Below are positions 33,710 to 43,798 of a stretch of 64,000 nucleotides of DNA, in pieces. Each line of letters opens with the position of its first letter. The first letter of the stretch is position 1. Made by a program: the position numbers and the translations under genes. The notes beneath the pieces are model-generated. The model did not search any database and was not told the DNA's origin. It saw only the letters and a list, made by a program, of their open reading frames with translations. Source of the stretch: Enterobacter soli ATCC BAA-2102 (GTDB lineage Bacteria > Pseudomonadota > Gammaproteobacteria > Enterobacterales > Enterobacteriaceae); the NCBI RefSeq assembly GCF_001654845.1, contig NZ_LXES01000030.1, positions 1 through 64,000 on the forward strand, read 5' to 3'.

Positions 33710-33924
33710 ATTAATTATCAATAAAAAGACAACTGAAAAACGAAAATTCAATCTTTCAAATGCTGAATCGTTTAATGAAAAATAGCGCAGCGTAATGGGC
33801 TCCAATAATTTCCAAATTCTATCCCGCACAAAACAACAAATATTTTTTTTGCCGGCTGGCGGTTATTTCACCGTTATAATTTCGCTTAGTGATTACAACG
33901 GGAAATAACCTTTCGTTTTTTACT

Positions 33925-35400
33925 TCAGGTTGTGGGCATTTTACGTAATGCCAGGAAATCGAGCGCGCCGCCAGTCAGGATCCCGGCGATAGCCAGCAGG
34001 GCTCCAGCGTCGAGCAGAAGGGCTTCGAAGGGAAGCGTAAGAGGGGTTGTTGCATTAATAATTAACACCACGAGCCATAATGCCAGCGCCAGGCAACCCA
34101 CCATCAACAGGCGTAAAGCAAATCGATAGGCGTGTTGATATTCGGTGCGCGGCATAAAATGTTCGGTTTTCTGCGTATATTCCAGCGTCTGACGACAAAC
34201 CAGTAACAATAAGATCCCCGGCACCGCAGCGACAACAGAGAAAAGATAGAATGTCGGCCAGCCGTGTGCTTCAACAAACCAGCCTGCAATCGGGCCAACA
34301 TAAACACGCCCTACGGCCGAAAGCGCCGAGAGTAGGGCAAACTGGGTGGCGGAAAACGACTTGTTGCACAAGGTCATCAGCAGCGCGACAAATGCCGCCG
34401 TTCCCATGCCGCCGCACAGGTTTTCAAAGAAAACGGCGGTGGCCATACTGATCATGTGCTTGTCGGTAATCGACAACATCCAGTACCCGGCGTTTGAAAT
34501 ACCCTGCAAGATACCGAAGATTAGCAGCGCCCGGAACAGCGTCAGCCGTTGCATCAACACACCGCCGTACAGCGCGCCGACGATAGTGGCAAAGAGGCCC
34601 AGCGTTTTGTTGACCACGCCGACTTCACCCGCATCAAACCCGACGCCACGGATCAGGAAGGTGGTTGTCAGGCTCATGGCGAATGCATCGCCAAGCTTAT
34701 AAAGGACAATCAGCAGCAGAATAAGCCAGGCATTATTCCGGCCAAAGAAGTCACGCAGAGGTTCGGCTACCGCCTGTTCCAGGGAACGAGGCACGGGGAT
34801 CACATCGCTCGGTTCTGGTGCGAACAGGGTGGCGATAATGCACGGGATAAGCAGGGCGGCCATCAGCCAGTACATGCCCTGCCAGCCGAGGTAACGGTCG
34901 GCAAGCCACAGCGCCAGCCCGCCTGAAACCAGCATGCCCAGACGATACCCCAGCACGCTGATAGCCGCGCCAGCACCGCGTTCCTCTGCGGGTAGAACGT
35001 CCGTTTTCCAGGCATCAAACACGATGTCCTGAGAGGCTGAACAGAATGCGATCACCACGGCCAGCGCCGCCATCCAGCGCAGCTGGGACGTTGGCTCAAG
35101 GAACCCCATAGCGGCAATTGCCAGCAACAGCAGAATTTGGGTCATCACCAGCCAGCCGCGCCGACGCCCCAGGAACGGAGGGGTGTAGCGGTCCATAACC
35201 GGTGACCACAAGAATTTGAAAACGTAAGCCTGCCCCACCAGAGAGAAGAAACCGATGGTTTTAAGATCGATGTTTTCTACGGTCATCCAGGCCTGAAGCG
35301 TGCCGGAGGTGAGCGCGAGCGGTAAACCGGAGGCGAAGCCGAGGATCAGCAGAATGGCTGATTTCGGTTGCTGGAAAATGCGTAAGTAGTGACTGGACAT
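33925..35400 (-). CDS. ampG: Muropeptide permease AmpG
   Basis: Inner-membrane importer of GlcNAc-anhydroMurNAc peptides for peptidoglycan recycling. In AmpR/AmpC organisms it supplies the beta-lactamase inducer. The 491-aa MFS protein is similar to E. coli AmpG through the core (ASGLPLALTSGTLQAWM, VGFDAGEVGVVNK), with a divergent C-terminal 70 residues. It is downstream of yajG on the same strand, with a perfect hairpin between them. Confidence 0.97.
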   Translation of the reverse strand: MSSHYLRIFQQPKSAILLILGFASGLPLALTSGTLQAWMTVENIDLKTIGFFSLVGQAYVFKFLWSPVMDRYTPPFLGRRRGWLVMTQILLLLAIAAMGFLEPTSQLRWMAALAVVIAFCSASQDIVFDAWKTDVLPAEERGAGAAISVLGYRLGMLVSGGLALWLADRYLGWQGMYWLMAALLIPCIIATLFAPEPSDVIPVPRSLEQAVAEPLRDFFGRNNAWLILLLIVLYKLGDAFAMSLTTTFLIRGVGFDAGEVGVVNKTLGLFATIVGALYGGVLMQRLTLFRALLIFGILQGISNAGYWMLSITDKHMISMATAVFFENLCGGMGTAAFVALLMTLCNKSFSATQFALLSALSAVGRVYVGPIAGWFVEAHGWPTFYLFSVVAAVPGILLLLVCRQTLEYTQKTEHFMPRTEYQHAYRFALRLLMVGCLALALWLVVLIINATTPLTLPFEALLLDAGALLAIAGILTGGALDFLALRKMPTT

Positions 35401-35412
35401 GAGTCTATAGCG

Positions 35413-35437
35413 CTGACCCGGCGAAGCGCCGGGTCAG
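35413..35437 (-). terminator. Perfect hairpin between yajG and ampG
   Basis: CTGACCCGGCG and CGCCGGGTCAG form an 11-bp stem with a 3-nt loop and no U tract. It lies 10 bp after yajG and 13 bp before ampG, so it may attenuate or stabilise within a yajG-ampG transcript, or be a degenerate REP. Confidence 0.55.
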
Positions 35438-35446
35438 GAAGCAGGA

Positions 35447-36025
35447 TTAACGAGCGTTCTGCTTGATAAAGTCGTGGATGCTGGTGTCCTGAGCCATATC
35501 TGCGATGGTGTCGGTCAGCACGCTGTTAACAGCGTCAGCAATATTTTTGTTGGAGGCCTGGAAAGCTCCTTCAACGGAGTAGCTGGCGCGGTAGTTTTTG
35601 TTCATCTTGTTGCCGTTTTTCGCGGTAGCAATGATGGCGATATCCGCTTTGGTGGCGATGTTGTAACGCACGTTACCCTGGGAAACGTCTGCGTACAGGT
35701 TGTTCACGATGATCTGCAAATCAACAGCGCCGCTTGGGCCAACCATATAACCGCGCGCGGTCATTTGCTTCTCGAGCACTTCCTGCAACAGGAAGCGCAG
35801 GTCGCGTGAGGCGGTCAGCGTTACCTGCTGGTTGTCACGGGTCACTTTTGCCAGTGCCTGATCCTGACGCTGGTCAGCACCGTTAATGCTCACGGTCACG
35901 CCCATCAGACTAGGATCCTGCTGAGGCAGGGTGATTTTTGGTGAGACATCAATAGTTGTTGGCGGGGTAGCGCAGCCTGCCAACATAAAAAGTGCTACCA
36001 ACGGAAAGAAGATTTTTTTTAACAT
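35447..36025 (-). CDS. yajG: Lipoprotein YajG
   Basis: A 192-aa lipoprotein (signal MLKKIFFPLVALFMLAGC, lipobox LAGC) of the YajG family, function unknown. The start at MLKKIF is set by homology; the 18-codon upstream extension has no signal-peptide logic. It forms a putative operon with ampG and is divergent from bolA. Confidence 0.94.
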   Translation of the reverse strand: MLKKIFFPLVALFMLAGCATPPTTIDVSPKITLPQQDPSLMGVTVSINGADQRQDQALAKVTRDNQQVTLTASRDLRFLLQEVLEKQMTARGYMVGPSGAVDLQIIVNNLYADVSQGNVRYNIATKADIAIIATAKNGNKMNKNYRASYSVEGAFQASNKNIADAVNSVLTDTIADMAQDTSIHDFIKQNAR

Positions 36026-36330
36026 TTTCAGGTTCTCAACGAATCGTAAGCATATAGAGAGAAAAATTGCCGCCATCATAACATCGCCAACGGCCAGGGG
36101 AAGTGGTCAACGCATGTAAATTCATCGCCTTGTCTGAAAACTGACCAGCTTACTGTTTTTCTCCGCCTGTGAATGACAAAACGTATGAGCCTCACAGTGA
36201 ACTTCATTCGTTTGGCTGAGAAAATCAGACGAAAGCTAAATATTTGTTGTGTTGTTGTAATGGAACCGGTAAAAGCGGCTAACATTTAAAGGGATGGGTG
36301 ACATCTTAGCGTTGTCGGAGGAGTAATTTC
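36026..36330. other. Divergent yajG/bolA promoter region
   Basis: These 305 bp hold no gene. CGGCTAACA at 36276-36284 resembles the gearbox -10 of E. coli bolA P1 (CGGCTAGTA), about 50 bp before the bolA ATG, suggesting growth-rate-inverse or RpoS control. GGAGGAG at 36317 is the bolA ribosome site. Nothing else stands out. Confidence 0.5.
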
Positions 36331-36648
36331 ATGATGATACGTGAGCAAATAGAAGACAAATTAAGGGCAGCGTTCAACCCCGTTTTCCTCGAAGTCGTCG
36401 ATGAAAGCTATCGTCACAACGTACCGGCAGGGTCTGAAAGTCATTTTAAAGTGGTGTTGGTAAGTGACCGCTTCGCTGGAGAGCGTTTTCTTAATCGACA
36501 CCGTATGATCTACGGCACGTTAACCGAAGAACTTTCGGCAACGGTTCATGCACTGGCGCTTCATACTTACACCATCAAAGAATGGGAAGGCTTGCAGGAT
36601 ACGGTTTTTGCATCGCCACCTTGTCGTGGTGCAGGCACCATCGCCTGA
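36331..36648 (+). CDS. bolA: Stress/morphology regulator BolA
   Basis: A 105-aa protein of the BolA family (class II KH-like fold). It affects cell shape, represses mreB and partners with monothiol glutaredoxin Grx4 through Fe-S. The conserved His in [13 protein letters not shown] is present. It starts at the first of two ATGs after GGAGGAG. Confidence 0.97.
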   Translation: MMIREQIEDKLRAAFNPVFLEVVDESYRHNVPAGSESHFKVVLVSDRFAGERFLNRHRMIYGTLTEELSATVHALALHTYTIKEWEGLQDTVFASPPCRGAGTIA

Positions 36649-36703
36649 AAAATCGTATTTGCAACCGCTGGAGTTTTTCCAGTATGTTGCTAGCAGATTA
36701 CGT

Positions 36704-36731
36704 CAAAACGGCCTCCGGGCCGTTTTGTTTT
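36704..36731 (+). terminator. Terminator after bolA
   Basis: CAAAACGGCC and GGCCGTTTTG enclose a 4-nt loop, followed by TTTTG. Confidence 0.85.
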
Positions 36732-36819
36732 GTCTGAGTTTTGAGCGTATGGTGCGTTTTTAAGGCTAAAAATAGCCTTAAAGTGTGAAAAAAGCCGCAG
36801 CAACATGCCCTAACCGTTC

Positions 36820-36848
36820 TCGACTCACCTAAGTGATGCCGCTATAAT
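36820..36848 (+). promoter_or_regulatory. tig promoter
   Basis: TCGACT (-35, four of six) and TATAAT (-10) with 17-bp spacing, followed by a GC-rich discriminator. It gives a leader of about 125 nt before tig. Confidence 0.65.
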
Positions 36849-36971
36849 GCCGCGTCTTAATGAATGTCTTCGGGATGATTCTGGCGACAGGGAATGTGAA
36901 TCTGCTAAATAGAGAGCATCCCGGTATTGCGAGACAGATTCAGAGTTGACCGAGCACTGTGATTTTTTTGA

Positions 36972-38279
<1,308 letters not shown>

Positions 38280-38308
38280 TTTCGTCTCAACGGTTTAAAG
38301 TTTGAACA

Positions 38309-38344
38309 AAAAACCCGTTGCCTTCCGGCGACGGGTTTTTTTTA
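38309..38344 (+). terminator. Terminator after tig
   Basis: AAACCCGTTGCC and GGCGACGGGTTT with a short loop, followed by a run of Ts, ~30 bp after the tig stop. Confidence 0.9.
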
Positions 38345-38415
38345 TCGCACCAATAGCCCAGGAAGAGTGCTAAAACGCCCTTTCAGTGTTAGCGTAACAA
38401 CAAAAGGTTGTTATG

Positions 38416-38444
38416 CTTGAAATAGGGCGATGCGAACCCCATAA
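38416..38444 (+). promoter_or_regulatory. Sigma-32-type promoter of clpP
   Basis: CTTGAAA (38416-38422) and CCCCATAA (38437-38444), spaced 14 bp, match the RpoH heat-shock consensus. It lies ~95 bp before clpP, which is a known RpoH target. Confidence 0.8.
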
Positions 38445-38539
38445 GTATGTAATCACGATGAATGAGACTGGCTGATAATCCGTCCATAAGGTTACAATCA
38501 GTACAGCAGGTGTTTTCAATTTTGATCCAGGAGACGGAA

Positions 38540-39163
38540 ATGTCATACAGTGGCGAACGAGACAACTTTGCACCCCATATGGCTCTGGTGCCAATGGTTA
38601 TTGAACAGACCTCACGTGGTGAGCGTTCTTTTGATATCTATTCCCGTCTGCTCAAGGAACGCGTTATCTTTCTGACCGGCCAGGTGGAAGACCACATGGC
38701 TAACCTGATCGTGGCGCAGATGCTGTTTCTGGAAGCGGAAAACCCGGAAAAAGACATTTACCTGTATATCAACTCACCTGGTGGCGTGATCACGGCGGGT
38801 ATGTCTATCTACGACACCATGCAATTCATCAAGCCGGATGTGAGCACCATCTGTATGGGACAGGCGGCATCAATGGGCGCCTTCCTGTTAACCGCAGGTG
38901 CGAAAGGTAAACGCTTCTGCCTGCCAAACTCCCGCGTGATGATTCACCAGCCGCTGGGCGGATATCAGGGCCAGGCGACGGATATCGAAATCCACGCCCG
39001 CGAAATTCTGAAAGTAAAAGCGCGCATGAATGAACTTATGGCGCAGCATACGGGTCAATCCCTTGAGCAGATCGAGCGCGATACCGAGCGCGATCGCTTC
39101 CTCTCTGCACCAGAGGCAGTTGAGTACGGCTTAGTCGACTCCGTATTGACCCATCGTAATTGA
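38540..39163 (+). CDS. clpP: ATP-dependent Clp protease proteolytic subunit ClpP
   Basis: Serine peptidase that forms a tetradecameric barrel with ClpX or ClpA. It is 207 aa from [14 protein letters not shown], which includes the 14-residue propeptide. The catalytic Ser (GQAASMGAF), His (MIHQPLGG) and Asp (ERDTERDRF region) are present. A 26-codon upstream extension is rejected because AGGAGACGGAA fits ATG 38540. clpX follows after 127 bp. Confidence 0.98.
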   Translation: MSYSGERDNFAPHMALVPMVIEQTSRGERSFDIYSRLLKERVIFLTGQVEDHMANLIVAQMLFLEAENPEKDIYLYINSPGGVITAGMSIYDTMQFIKPDVSTICMGQAASMGAFLLTAGAKGKRFCLPNSRVMIHQPLGGYQGQATDIEIHAREILKVKARMNELMAQHTGQSLEQIERDTERDRFLSAPEAVEYGLVDSVLTHRN

Positions 39164-39290
39164 TGCCCGCGACGCGAGTGTGCCGCTATACTAAGGTAGG
39201 GCGGCACGCTGCTTGATAGCAGCTTGCGTCTGAGAATGGCATTTGCGTCGTCATGTGCGGCACAAAGAACTTAAAAAGAGGTTTGGACTC

Positions 39291-40565
39291 ATGACAGATA
39301 AACGCAAAGATGGTTCGGGCAAACTGCTGTACTGCTCTTTTTGCGGCAAAAGCCAGCATGAAGTGCGTAAACTGATTGCCGGGCCGTCCGTGTATATCTG
39401 CGACGAATGTGTCGACTTATGTAATGACATCATTCGCGAAGAGATTAAAGAAGTAGCACCTCACCGTGAGCGTAGCGCGTTGCCAACCCCGCATGAGATT
39501 CGTCATCACCTTGACGACTATGTCATCGGTCAGGAACAAGCTAAAAAAGTGCTGGCGGTGGCGGTTTATAACCACTACAAACGCCTGCGTAACGGCGATA
39601 CCAGCAATGGCGTAGAACTGGGTAAAAGTAACATTCTGCTGATCGGCCCTACCGGGTCCGGTAAAACGCTGCTGGCTGAAACGCTGGCGCGACTGCTGGA
39701 TGTTCCGTTCACGATGGCTGATGCCACCACGCTGACCGAAGCAGGTTACGTGGGTGAAGATGTTGAAAACATCATCCAGAAATTGTTGCAGAAGTGCGAT
39801 TACGATGTTCAGAAAGCGCAGCGTGGGATCGTTTATATCGATGAGATCGATAAAATCTCCCGCAAGTCCGACAACCCATCCATTACGCGTGACGTATCGG
39901 GCGAAGGCGTGCAGCAGGCGCTGCTGAAGCTTATCGAAGGTACCGTTGCTGCTGTTCCACCGCAGGGTGGTCGTAAACATCCGCAGCAGGAATTCCTGCA
40001 AGTGGATACCTCCAAGATCCTGTTTATCTGTGGTGGTGCGTTTGCGGGTCTGGACAAAGTTATCTCACACCGCGTTGAAACTGGCTCAGGCATCGGTTTT
40101 GGCGCGACGGTGAAGTCGACGTCTGAAAAACCGAACGAAGGCGAACTGCTGTCGCAGGTTGAACCGGAAGATCTGATCAAATTTGGTCTGATCCCTGAGT
40201 TTATCGGCCGTCTGCCAGTTGTTGCAACGCTGAACGAACTGAGCGAAGACGCTCTGATTCAGATCCTGAAAGAACCGAAAAATGCACTGACTAAACAGTA
40301 TCAGGCGTTGTTCAATCTGGAAGGCGTTGAGCTGGAGTTCCGTGACGAAGCGCTGGATGCCATTGCGAAAAAAGCAATGGTGCGTAAAACCGGTGCTCGT
40401 GGTCTGCGCTCCATCGTTGAAGCTGCGCTGCTCGATACCATGTACGATCTTCCCTCTATGGAAGACGTCGAAAAAGTGGTTATTGATGAGTCAGTCATTG
40501 GTGGTCAGACGAAGCCGCTGCTGATTTACGGTAAGCCTGAAGCACAGCAGGCATCTGGCGAATAA
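39291..40565 (+). CDS. clpX: ClpXP unfoldase subunit ClpX
   Basis: Hexameric AAA+ unfoldase that feeds ClpP and recognises ssrA tags. The 424-aa protein has an N-terminal zinc finger ([16 protein letters not shown]), Walker A GPTGSGKT, the pore loop GYVGEDV, Walker B VYIDEID and the ClpP-binding IGF loop (GSGIGFGA). The start follows AAAAAGAGG; an earlier in-frame start is not conserved. Confidence 0.98.
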   Translation: MTDKRKDGSGKLLYCSFCGKSQHEVRKLIAGPSVYICDECVDLCNDIIREEIKEVAPHRERSALPTPHEIRHHLDDYVIGQEQAKKVLAVAVYNHYKRLRNGDTSNGVELGKSNILLIGPTGSGKTLLAETLARLLDVPFTMADATTLTEAGYVGEDVENIIQKLLQKCDYDVQKAQRGIVYIDEIDKISRKSDNPSITRDVSGEGVQQALLKLIEGTVAAVPPQGGRKHPQQEFLQVDTSKILFICGGAFAGLDKVISHRVETGSGIGFGATVKSTSEKPNEGELLSQVEPEDLIKFGLIPEFIGRLPVVATLNELSEDALIQILKEPKNALTKQYQALFNLEGVELEFRDEALDAIAKKAMVRKTGARGLRSIVEAALLDTMYDLPSMEDVEKVVIDESVIGGQTKPLLIYGKPEAQQASGE

Positions 40566-40597
40566 TTCACCAAATCATACAAGCAGTTATTAAAAAA

Positions 40598-40625
40598 GGG
40601 GGGATTTTATCCCCCCTTTACTTTT
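40598..40625 (+). terminator. Terminator after clpX
   Basis: GGGGGGA-TTTTA-TCCCCCC with a T-rich tail. The E. coli sRNA SraA was reported from this clpX-lon gap; I cannot show a homologue here. Confidence 0.88.
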
Positions 40626-40639
40626 TCCGTATTCATGGC

Positions 40640-40667
40640 GTTGAATGTGTGGGAAACATCCCCATAT
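40640..40667 (+). promoter_or_regulatory. Sigma-32-type promoter of lon
   Basis: GTTGAAT (40640-40646) and CCCCATAT (40660-40667), 13 bp apart, closely matching the known heat-shock promoter of E. coli lon. Confidence 0.85.
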
Positions 40668-40748
40668 ACTGCTTACATGTTAATGGTTGTGTGAAGCACA
40701 GTTACACAACCTGATTACCTGGCGGACACTAAACTAAGAGAGAGCTCT

Positions 40749-43103
40749 ATGAATCCTGAGCGTTCTGAACGCATTGAAATCCCCGTATTGCCGTTGCGCG
40801 ATGTGGTGGTTTATCCGCACATGGTCATACCCTTATTTGTAGGGCGGGAAAAATCTATCCGTTGCCTTGAAGCCGCCATGGATCATGATAAAAAAATCAT
40901 GTTGGTTGCGCAGAAAGAAGCTTCAACGGATGAGCCGGGTGTAAACGATCTTTTCACCGTCGGGACCGTGGCCTCTATTTTACAAATGCTGAAACTGCCA
41001 GACGGCACCGTCAAAGTGCTGGTCGAAGGTTTGCAGCGTGCGCGTATTACCACTCTGTCTGACAATGGCGAACACTTCTCTGCAAAAGCAGAGTACCTCG
41101 ATTCGCCACAGCTTGATGAACGTGAGCAGGAAGTGCTGGTGCGCACGGCCATTAGCCAGTTTGAAGGCTATATCAAGCTGAACAAGAAAATCCCACCAGA
41201 AGTGCTGACGTCGCTGAACAGCATTGACGATCCTGCACGTCTGGCGGATACCATCGCTGCTCACATGCCGCTGAAACTGGCAGATAAACAGTCTGTGCTG
41301 GAGATGTCCGACGTGAATGAACGTCTGGAATATCTGATGGCAATGATGGAATCCGAAATCGATCTGCTCCAGGTTGAGAAACGCATTCGCAACCGCGTGA
41401 AAAAGCAGATGGAGAAATCCCAGCGCGAGTACTATCTGAACGAGCAAATGAAGGCGATTCAGAAAGAGCTCGGCGAAATGGACGACGCTCCGGACGAAAA
41501 CGAAGCGCTGAAGCGTAAGATCGACGCGGCAAAAATGCCGAAAGAGGCGAAAGAAAAAGCCGAAGCAGAACTGCAAAAGCTGAAAATGATGTCTCCGATG
41601 TCGGCTGAAGCGACCGTTGTTCGCGGCTACATTGAGTGGATGGTTCAGGTTCCGTGGAATGCCCGCAGCAAGGTCAAAAAAGACCTGCGTCAGGCTCAGG
41701 AAATCCTCGATACCGACCACTACGGCCTTGAGCGCGTCAAAGACCGTATCCTTGAGTATCTCGCGGTGCAGAGCCGTGTGAATAAGCTGAAGGGCCCAAT
41801 CCTGTGCCTGGTCGGGCCTCCAGGGGTAGGTAAAACCTCTCTGGGTCAGTCTATTGCCAAAGCGACCGGGCGTAAGTACATCCGTATGGCACTTGGCGGC
41901 GTGCGTGATGAAGCTGAAATCCGCGGCCACCGTCGTACTTACATCGGTTCAATGCCGGGCAAACTGATTCAGAAGATGGCGAAAGTGGGGGTTAAAAACC
42001 CGCTGTTCCTGCTCGATGAAATCGACAAAATGTCGTCTGACATGCGTGGCGATCCTGCATCAGCACTGCTTGAAGTGCTGGATCCAGAGCAGAACGTCGC
42101 ATTCAGCGATCACTATCTGGAAGTTGACTACGATCTGAGCGATGTGATGTTCGTAGCGACCTCTAACTCCATGAACATTCCGGCTCCATTGCTGGATCGT
42201 ATGGAAGTGATCCGTCTGTCCGGTTACACCGAAGACGAAAAACTGAACATCGCCAAACGCCATCTGCTGTCTAAGCAGATTGAGCGTAACGCACTGAAAG
42301 ATAGCGAGATCACGGTTGACGATAGTGCCATTATCAGCATTATTCGTTACTACACGCGTGAAGCGGGTGTCCGTAGTCTTGAGCGTGAAATCTCTAAACT
42401 GTGCCGTAAGGCGGTTAAACAGCTGCTGCTGGATAAGACCCTGAAGCACATCGAGATTAACGGCGACAACCTGCACGAATATCTGGGTGTTCAGCGTTTC
42501 GACTACGGTCGTGCGGACAGCGAGAACCGTGTAGGTCAGGTTACCGGTCTGGCATGGACGGAAGTGGGCGGCGATCTGCTGACCATCGAAACCGCCTGTG
42601 TTCCGGGCAAAGGTAAGCTGACGTACACCGGCTCCCTGGGTGAAGTGATGCAGGAGTCCATTCAGGCTGCGCTGACTGTGGTGCGCGCGCGCGCGGAAAA
42701 ACTGGGTATCAACCCGGATTTCTACGAAAAACGCGATATCCACGTCCACGTACCTGAAGGTGCAACACCGAAAGATGGCCCAAGCGCCGGTATTGCCATG
42801 TGCACGGCATTGGTTTCGTGTCTGACCGGGAACCCGGTGCGTGCCGATGTGGCGATGACGGGCGAAATCACGCTGCGTGGTCAGGTTCTGCCAATTGGCG
42901 GTCTGAAAGAAAAACTTCTGGCTGCACACCGTGGTGGGATCAAAACCGTATTAATTCCGCACGAAAATAAGCGCGACCTGGAAGAGATTCCGGACAACGT
43001 TATTGCCGATTTGGACATCCATCCGGTGAAGCGTATTGAGGAAGTTCTGACTCTCGCATTGCAGAATGAACCCTCTGGAATGCAGGTTGTAACTGCAAAA
43101 TAG
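40749..43103 (+). CDS. lon: ATP-dependent protease Lon
   Basis: Hexameric AAA+ Ser/Lys protease for misfolded and regulatory proteins. It is 784 aa, the E. coli length. It has the N-terminal substrate-binding LON domain, a coiled-coil (about 190-290), Walker [10 protein letters not shown] and Walker B LLDEIDKM. The catalytic dyad is Ser in [11 protein letters not shown] and Lys in GGLKEKLLA. It is transcribed alone behind a heat-shock promoter and followed by a strong terminator. Confidence 0.98.
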   Translation: MNPERSERIEIPVLPLRDVVVYPHMVIPLFVGREKSIRCLEAAMDHDKKIMLVAQKEASTDEPGVNDLFTVGTVASILQMLKLPDGTVKVLVEGLQRARITTLSDNGEHFSAKAEYLDSPQLDEREQEVLVRTAISQFEGYIKLNKKIPPEVLTSLNSIDDPARLADTIAAHMPLKLADKQSVLEMSDVNERLEYLMAMMESEIDLLQVEKRIRNRVKKQMEKSQREYYLNEQMKAIQKELGEMDDAPDENEALKRKIDAAKMPKEAKEKAEAELQKLKMMSPMSAEATVVRGYIEWMVQVPWNARSKVKKDLRQAQEILDTDHYGLERVKDRILEYLAVQSRVNKLKGPILCLVGPPGVGKTSLGQSIAKATGRKYIRMALGGVRDEAEIRGHRRTYIGSMPGKLIQKMAKVGVKNPLFLLDEIDKMSSDMRGDPASALLEVLDPEQNVAFSDHYLEVDYDLSDVMFVATSNSMNIPAPLLDRMEVIRLSGYTEDEKLNIAKRHLLSKQIERNALKDSEITVDDSAIISIIRYYTREAGVRSLEREISKLCRKAVKQLLLDKTLKHIEINGDNLHEYLGVQRFDYGRADSENRVGQVTGLAWTEVGGDLLTIETACVPGKGKLTYTGSLGEVMQESIQAALTVVRARAEKLGINPDFYEKRDIHVHVPEGATPKDGPSAGIAMCTALVSCLTGNPVRADVAMTGEITLRGQVLPIGGLKEKLLAAHRGGIKTVLIPHENKRDLEEIPDNVIADLDIHPVKRIEEVLTLALQNEPSGMQVVTAK

Positions 43104-43133
43104 TGACCTCGCGCAAAGAGCGTCAATAAAAAC

Positions 43134-43174
43134 AAGGCTGGTAAGTCATTTCGGACTTGCCAGCCTTTTTTTGT
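43134..43174 (+). terminator. Terminator after lon
   Basis: AAGGCTGGTAAGTC and GACTTGCCAGCCTT pair nearly fully, followed by seven Ts. Confidence 0.93.
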
Positions 43175-43313
43175 ATAGCTAATTTAGATTGCTGATTGGG
43201 CTAGCCATCAACAACGGGTGTTGTAAGGTCATGGCAGGCCTGATATAACTGCTGCGCGGTCGCGCTGTGAAGGATTCAGGTGCGATATAAATTATAAAGA
43301 GAGGAAGAGAACA

Positions 43314-43586
43314 GTGAATAAATCTCAACTGATTGACAAAATTGCTGCGGGTGCTGATATTTCTAAAGCTGCAGCTGGACGTGCGTTAGATGCTTTAATT
43401 GCTTCTGTTACTGAATCTCTGCAAGCTGGGGACGATGTTGCACTGGTAGGTTTCGGTACTTTTGCGGTTAAAGAGCGTGCTGCCCGTACTGGCCGTAACC
43501 CTCAGACCGGTAAAGAGATCACCATTGCTGCTGCTAAAGTGCCGGGCTTCCGTGCCGGTAAAGCGCTGAAAGACGCAGTAAACTGA
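43314..43586 (+). CDS. hupB: Nucleoid protein HU-beta HupB
   Basis: A 90-aa DNA-bending histone-like protein. The GTG start follows AGAGAGGAAG, as in E. coli. The beta-arm signature [21 protein letters not shown] is split across positions 47-67 and its intercalating Pro (RNP) is present. It forms heterodimers with HupA. Confidence 0.98.
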   Translation: MNKSQLIDKIAAGADISKAAAGRALDALIASVTESLQAGDDVALVGFGTFAVKERAARTGRNPQTGKEITIAAAKVPGFRAGKALKDAVN

Positions 43587-43618
43587 TTGCTTTCTTGTTT
43601 CAGGGAAGCTGAAAAGTA

Positions 43619-43650
43619 CAAGGGCGCATCATTTGATGTGCCTTTTTTGT
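43619..43650 (+). terminator. Terminator after hupB
   Basis: GGGCGCATC-ATTT-GATGTGCC with one G-U pair, followed by TTTTTT. Confidence 0.85.
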
Positions 43651-43798
43651 TTGTCCAGACCTGATTTGTTCGAGTTTATGCGAGTTGTGGGCTGACAATT
43701 GCCCCGGTTTCTTGTCACAATACGACTTTACGCGCGACGGTCAGGATTTTCCGTCAGCGTCAGGTAACCAGTCACCTACAGCGGAGTGTTGTTACACC

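Larger units (their letters stand above)
33446..33924. other. Long regulatory gap upstream of cyoA
   Basis: These 479 bp separate the 3' end of ampG from cyoA, both on the minus strand. They hold no credible ORF. The near half carries the cyo promoter; the AT-rich middle (33690-33790) carries an ArcA-like box. The far part has T-rich and IR-poor sequence with an isolated TATAAT (33877) whose transcript I cannot support. Confidence 0.7.

Noticed and set aside
33858..33921. TATAAT with an upstream TTGCCG as a promoter for a small RNA
   Set aside because: Spacing is 20 bp and the only downstream hairpin would give a ~35-nt transcript.
40980..41930. 316-aa minus-strand open frame, and a similar 289-aa one at 42060-42929
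   Set aside because: Antisense shadows of lon.
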